A stretch of DNA of 64,000 nucleotides from NCBI RefSeq assembly GCF_963517015.1, contig NZ_CAUQDV010000003.1, positions 1-64,000 of the forward strand, given 5' to 3'. This document shows, piece by piece, positions 61,501 through 64,000 of the stretch. This DNA comes from an uncultured Devosia sp. GTDB lineage: Bacteria; Pseudomonadota; Alphaproteobacteria; Rhizobiales; Devosiaceae. The position numbers were made by a program, and so were the translations under genes. Below the pieces are notes generated by a model, which saw only the letters and a program-made list of their open reading frames with translations, did not search any database and was not told the origin of the DNA. Numbering within the stretch: position 1 is the first letter of the stretch; each line of letters begins with the position of its first letter.

Positions 61501-64000
61501 GTGGTCACCGTTGTCAGCAACAGCCTGCCCACCGGCGTCACCTTCAACCCGGCGACCCGACAGATCACCGGCAGCACCACCGCGCTGGGCAGCTATAGCC
61601 TGATGCTCGATATCGCCGATGCCAATGGCGATACGGTCACCGCCGTGGTCAATCTCAACGTGCTGGCGCCCACCATCGCGGTGACGGCAGCGATCGACAA
61701 CAATGCCTTTGGCGTCGCGACCAGCGGCACCGCGTCGGCAACAGGCGGAACCGGCCCCTATCTCTATTCTGCCACGGGCCTGCCGAATGGCGTCACCATC
61801 AATCCGCTCGACGGCACCATTGCCGGTACGGCAACCCAGGCTGGAACCTTCAACGTCGCCGTCACCGCGACCGATACCAATACCTTTACCGGCACCTCCG
61901 CCCCGGTGAGCTTCACCATCACCCCGCCTGTCCTTTCGCTCTCGACCCTGCCGGCCGAATTCATGCTTAACCGGCCGGTCAATCGCACGCTGGCCGTCAC
62001 CAATGGCACGGCGCCGTTCGCGTTCAGCGTCACCGGCAACCTGCCCGACGGACTGGAGCTCGACGAGGATACCGGCGCGCTGACCGGCACGCCGACCACC
62101 CTTGGCCTGCGCAGCTTCACCGTCACCGCGACCGACCAGTATGGCTTTAGCGCCAGCTCGACCTATACCGTCGAGATCACCAGCGACATCGGCACGGCAG
62201 ACCTGCCTTCCAGCCTGCCGCCGGTGACGGCCGCCGTGACCTATGCCGGCTCGGCCGCCGCATCGGGTGGCGTGGCGCCCCTGACCTATGCCATCTCGGC
62301 CGGAACCCTGCCGGACGGTCTGACCTTCAACACCACCACCGGCGCCTTTGGCGGTTCGACACTCGAAACCGGCCCGCATCCGATCACCGTCACGGTGACC
62401 GATGGCGATGGTCGCACCAATAGCCGCAGCTATACGCTCTCCGTGGTTGCCCCGACCATCAGTGCCAGCGGAACGCTGGACGCCGCCACCGCGGGCACGA
62501 GTTACACCGACACGCTCGCTCTGTCCGGTGGCACCGCGCCCTATCGCTTTGCCCTCAAGCCGGGCTCGACCTTGCCGCCCGGCCTCGCCATCACGCCCAC
62601 GGGCACGATCAGCGGCACGCCCACCTCGGCCGGCACCTTCGATTTCATCGTGACCGTTACAGATGCCAATGACTTCGCCAGCGATATTGCCTTGAGCATG
62701 ACTGTCGCGGCGCCCAGCATCACGCTCGATGCCAGCATGCCGTCAGGCCGCGTCGGCCAGACCTATGCCGGCCTGATCGAGGCCGTGGGTGGCGCTGCGC
62801 CAGTTACCTATGCGGTGACAACGGGCACTCTGCCCGATGGCTTGTCGCTGAACACCAACAGCGGCGCCGTCACCGGCATCCCCACTGCCGCGGGCTCCAG
62901 CACGGTGACGATCACGGCGCGCGACGCCAATGCCTTCACCGCGTCCCGCACCTTTGAATTCGTCATCGCCACCAATGCCGGGTCGGCAACGCTGGGCGCG
63001 CTCGACACGCCCATCTACCGCCAGGCCTATAGCGACAGCGTCGCGGCCTCCGGCGGCACGGCGCCTTATGTCTATGCCATCACCACCGGCGCGCTCCCCA
63101 CCGGTCTCACCCTCAATTCCGCAACCGGCGCCGTCACCGGCACACCCACCGTTGTCGGCAGCTTCAGCTTCACCATCACCGCCACCGACAGCAATGGCCT
63201 GATCAATCACCAGACCTATGGTTTCACCATTGCCGAGCCCGAAATTACCGTGACTTTTGCCTCTCCGGATGGCCAGCAGGGGCAAACCTATCCCTCGACC
63301 CCGGTGACTATCACCGGCGGCACCGCCCCCTATGTCTATGAACTGGCCGATGCCCCCGCCGGTCTCACCATCAATTCCTCCACCGGTCAGATTTCCGGCA
63401 CCCCGACGCAGCAGGGCAGTTTCAACCCCACGGTCACCGTGACCGACTTCCATGGCTTCAAGGTGTCGCGCCGTTTCGCCCTCTTCATTGCCGCACCGCC
63501 AGTGACGCTCAACCTGCCGGCCAGCGTTCCCGACGGTGTCACGCTCACGCCCTACACGGCCTCCGTCGTACCCGACAATGCTGTGGGATCAGTGACCTAC
63601 AGCACCATCAATTTGACGGCGCCGCCGGTTGGCCTGGTGCTCAATTCCAATACGGGCATAATTTCCGGCCTGCCGACGCTGCCCAGCAACTACACCTTCA
63701 CAGTCCGCGCTGTGGATAGTGCGGGCAACACCGGCACCCGCACCTACAATATGCTGGTGACGTTGCTGCCGCAGTCGGTGGCGACCACGACAACAGTAAC
63801 GACCTCGGCCAATACAGCCGTCATCGGCGAAAACATCACCGTGACAGCCAGGGTCCAACAGGCCAGCGGCACGGCCATTCCCACCGGCGCGGTCACGCTC
63901 TTCGACAGCCAGACCGGCCTCGCCGTCGGCACCAGCGCCGTGGCAGCCGATGGCCGGGCCAATTTCAACATTGCCTTTGCCACCATCGGCACGCGTACGC
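55591..64000 (+). CDS. Giant secreted Ig-repeat protein, adhesin-like (partial, no stop in window)
   Basis: An open frame of at least 2803 codons that runs off the window. From the ATG at 55591 it has a signal peptide (LSVLLGVLLVLMLASMALAA); the frame stays open back to a TTG at 55495, which would add 32 residues, and neither start has a good ribosome site. Residues about 35-150 form an N-terminal domain with Cys at about 32 and 148. Then come 15 Big_3_5-like repeats (about 150-1585) and 13 He_PIG-like repeats (about 1587-2727), after which Big_3_5-like repeats resume. Such proteins are surface adhesins or biofilm proteins, often ending in an autotransporter or T1SS domain not visible here. 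Confidence 0.9.
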   Translation, partial: MQLIWRCTLSVLLGVLLVLMLASMALAASAGCNAVNSGLLNYTGKSQPVQTRTILLTNFFGGDKLTYTHTSSPTRAGNTLTLSAGGLQLTQETTTAPTHTLTGTVGAVLGLELLNLAVTAQSNDPKSGLLFGGLLGTPTDIVVTVTCTPGPAPTTLSVSSNGPTVLGQNTVLTASVAATDGQTPTGNVTFNVDGVAQTTVALNAAGVATITVPGLAVGSHPVSASYGGAALFSASNGTLAFGHTVNRASTTTTVSSSTASAPVGSPITLTANVASVAPGSGIPQGSVVFSVDGFDRATVALDANGRAQTTVNAAIPNTHVVNARYLLSDNYFGSNSNLPGGQLVVKAPTTIALTRSPTSNTTFGQPVTFTANLSSGGGVPGGLVIFNIDGATQVAFLNNGVASYTTSALAVGPHTVSASYAGSSDLEAASATLDGGHTVGAIATTTALTSNSPITFGQVATVTATVSGGTPSPNGNVVFTVDGVARPAVALDLTGNATIALSGLTGGNHTVSAQYQGVTNYAASSATLSGGVVVNKTTTATVIGQTAAVTVGQPLNLTAGVGAAGSLIPPDGTVTFTVGGVAQAPVTLVNGTANLLVPDLSPGTYAISAAYSGGDSYLPSSDTGSGTVNKAASTLVVNSSANPSVTGEGVTFTAIASSTYGTPGGTVTFVVDGVTGSAITLSAGRASVTMPPKPIGNYAVSASYSGDVDHLSSSASLPGGQTVARAATTMSLSSDIPAPALGATVTFTAQVAAAAPGMGTPTGNVIFTVDGTPQAPVALSGGSASLARSDLGVGNHTVTALYLGDTGYSASSATLTGGTTVSAASTTTVLAFLPANPSYHDTATLTATVTSAGGTPAGTVIFTVNTVDRPAVPMVNGKATLVLPTLDVGSYTLGARYVATTSYLASTAADRTMVVDKATTTTSVSATPSSIRLGESTTISTTVTSTQGQPAGSVQFRADGNLIGTATLNNGTASLTTAALPLGDHAITVNYLGNANFAASDGALSGTLTVGQATTNLSVSASPLPATYGQSVTLRAEASAISGTPSGNVTFTVGGVAQTPVALNASGVATLILDSVEPGVQTVSASYAGDADHAPATAGIPGGIAVNKAAATLAVTTSPASPVFGAPVTATATLTTPAGTAAPTGNVTFVVDGALQTPQAPNASGIATITLPSLSAGAHVIEARFAGDSHFLPVVATGSVTLDPIGTSMTLGATPDPARFGDEVTLTANLTSGAGTPTGAVVFVIDGQNQAPATINGAGVAILKTSALTIGPHIVTATYAGQGNFAGTAATLPGGVEIDVARTQTAVTASAGPFAVGDNATFTATVTADHGTPNGAVVFTVDGVARAPVALVGGVASINEVLRAAGNHSVTVSYPGSANFAPSSGSLAAPITVAKSDSNLTLTLSPNGEFGAILTVSANATASGGTPTGTVSFYVGGQKVGDGILASGTATLVLPQLGVGTHIVSAAYGGDSNFNPDVADPKSITISPAAVTASVTANPTSPVAGQPTTFNVAVRTVTGDAPVPGTATLNVGGVAYSVPLTNGAGSLTLSAIPAGSYAVSVNYAANGNYGGATGTLAGGNLVIAPPPIAIDVTPNLPRAVSGLPYVGTFTAFGGVAPYTYSLSSGALPPGLTLNAGTGTISGTLGAAGTYDFTITATGSLGATGSAAVQLTVLNPAIIAMPATLPPATFGIAYGQSVAASGGTTPYVYTVSLGALPQGVTLDAATGALSGAPSQLGTANFQITATDANGFFASQAYTVVTQAPVITVTGSFGSATVGAPYSATVNVAGGATPRSFSFDGTLPSGLSLDTTTGALTGTPTATGTFNFGIIARDANGFTGRVNGTVEVDAQPVITLPSVLATPRQGRPYAQALDASGGTPPYIYALASGSLPTGLELNPLTGRITGTPTASGTFTFEIRATDADQPALVGLHIYTLNVQPAATVVVATNIGDATAGAPISKTIGITGGAEPYVVTVVSNSLPTGVTFNPATRQITGSTTALGSYSLMLDIADANGDTVTAVVNLNVLAPTIAVTAAIDNNAFGVATSGTASATGGTGPYLYSATGLPNGVTINPLDGTIAGTATQAGTFNVAVTATDTNTFTGTSAPVSFTITPPVLSLSTLPAEFMLNRPVNRTLAVTNGTAPFAFSVTGNLPDGLELDEDTGALTGTPTTLGLRSFTVTATDQYGFSASSTYTVEITSDIGTADLPSSLPPVTAAVTYAGSAAASGGVAPLTYAISAGTLPDGLTFNTTTGAFGGSTLETGPHPITVTVTDGDGRTNSRSYTLSVVAPTISASGTLDAATAGTSYTDTLALSGGTAPYRFALKPGSTLPPGLAITPTGTISGTPTSAGTFDFIVTVTDANDFASDIALSMTVAAPSITLDASMPSGRVGQTYAGLIEAVGGAAPVTYAVTTGTLPDGLSLNTNSGAVTGIPTAAGSSTVTITARDANAFTASRTFEFVIATNAGSATLGALDTPIYRQAYSDSVAASGGTAPYVYAITTGALPTGLTLNSATGAVTGTPTVVGSFSFTITATDSNGLINHQTYGFTIAEPEITVTFASPDGQQGQTYPSTPVTITGGTAPYVYELADAPAGLTINSSTGQISGTPTQQGSFNPTVTVTDFHGFKVSRRFALFIAAPPVTLNLPASVPDGVTLTPYTASVVPDNAVGSVTYSTINLTAPPVGLVLNSNTGIISGLPTLPSNYTFTVRAVDSAGNTGTRTYNMLVTLLPQSVATTTTVTTSANTAVIGENITVTARVQQASGTAIPTGAVTLFDSQTGLAVGTSAVAADGRANFNIAFATIGTRT
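56041..60345 (+). repeat. Fifteen Big_3_5-like Ig repeats of about 285 bases
   Basis: Each unit is 93-99 residues. The pattern is T-T-T-x-V, then PVxFGxxVTFTAxVxS, GTPTGNVTFxVDGVAQ, LxxGxAxxT, LxVGxHxVSASYxGDxxF and AxSxATLxGGxTV. Units differ at many positions, so the repeat is old and has diverged, but several retain the VTFTVDGVA core almost unchanged. Confidence 0.85.
60349..63770 (+). repeat. Thirteen He_PIG-like Ig repeats of about 260 bases
   Basis: Each unit is 84-93 residues with the He_PIG signature: Y-x-x-x-x-x-A-x-G-G-x-x-P-Y-x-Y, then GxLPxGLxLNxxTGxxTGTPTxxGTF and FTITATDANGF. The seventh unit lacks the GG pair (NGTAPF). From about 63775 the sequence returns to a Big_3_5-like unit (TTTTVTTSANTAVIGENITV). 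Confidence 0.85.

Noticed and set aside
56041..63770. CRISPR or tandem DNA repeat array
   Set aside because: The periodicity is at protein level with strongly diverged DNA units of about 260-290 bases and no unique spacers.
55930..63992. Long minus-strand frames under the Ig-repeat gene (for example 60583-62379, 598 codons)
   Set aside because: They are rich in Gly, Arg and Asp, lack family resemblance and recur with the repeat period. They are antisense shadows of the plus-strand repeats.

Overview
The window is GC-rich bacterial DNA, most likely from an alphaproteobacterium of the Hyphomicrobiales, with a Devosia-like gene complement. This placement is inference: it rests on the mix of AglEFGK-type and Fec-type ABC transporters, DUF6894, DUF2270 and Rnk proteins, a small CspA-linked protein, and a CoxMNOP-like oxidase. 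No rRNA gene, intact tRNA gene, CRISPR array or transposase was seen.

Region 1 (1-17.2 kb) is accessory in character. It has many short, poorly known genes, long gaps and lower GC in the first 6 kb. It opens with the tail of a gene cut by the window edge, then Rnk, a zinc-ribbon mini-protein, a DUF2270 membrane protein, a single-domain response regulator, DUF6894, a Crp/Fnr regulator, a frameshifted cold-shock gene, a transglutaminase with a fused C-terminal module, a DoxX-like membrane protein facing a DUF305 protein, and a signalling group (chemoreceptor, orphan amino-acid-type binding protein, CHASE4-like GGDEF/EAL enzyme). MgtC and a solitary Phd/YefM antitoxin close it. The region ends at a 20-nt sequence resembling the 3' end of tRNA-Ser, a possible integration scar.

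Region 2 (17.3-31.3 kb) is a divergent catabolic locus. The minus-strand operon carries, in transcription order, a sialidase-like protein, PdxA-family dehydrogenase, DapA-family lyase/aldolase, iron alcohol dehydrogenase, FAH-family hydrolase, a frameshifted D-2-hydroxyacid dehydrogenase and an Ldh-family oxidoreductase. The plus-strand operon carries a peptide/nickel-type ABC importer, a DUF1537 acid-sugar kinase and a FadR-type GntR regulator. Kinase plus PdxA suggests catabolism of a four-carbon acid sugar; the other enzymes suggest a larger, substituted acid substrate.

Region 3 (31.4-39.4 kb) is a ROK repressor facing an alpha-glucoside-type ABC importer, a TIM-barrel sugar isomerase-like protein and a GMC oxidoreductase. 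Two dyads lie in the promoter gap. The gene set fits oxidation-based glycoside breakdown in the cytoplasm.

Region 4 (39.5-45.7 kb) is a Fec/Btu-type metal-chelate importer with two paralogous binding proteins separated by an intrinsic terminator. It faces an RpiR-type regulator followed by a YkvA protein.

Region 5 (45.7-53.5 kb) is respiratory: a haem-copper oxidase with subunits I and III fused, subunit II, DUF2231 and CopD-like membrane proteins, a CtaG assembly factor and a membrane-bound PQQ glucose dehydrogenase. 

Region 6 (53.6-64 kb) has two tandem LuxR-type regulators facing, across a gap rich in inverted repeats, a giant secreted protein. That protein holds 15 Big_3_5-like and then 13 He_PIG-like immunoglobulin repeats and runs off the end of the window without a stop codon.
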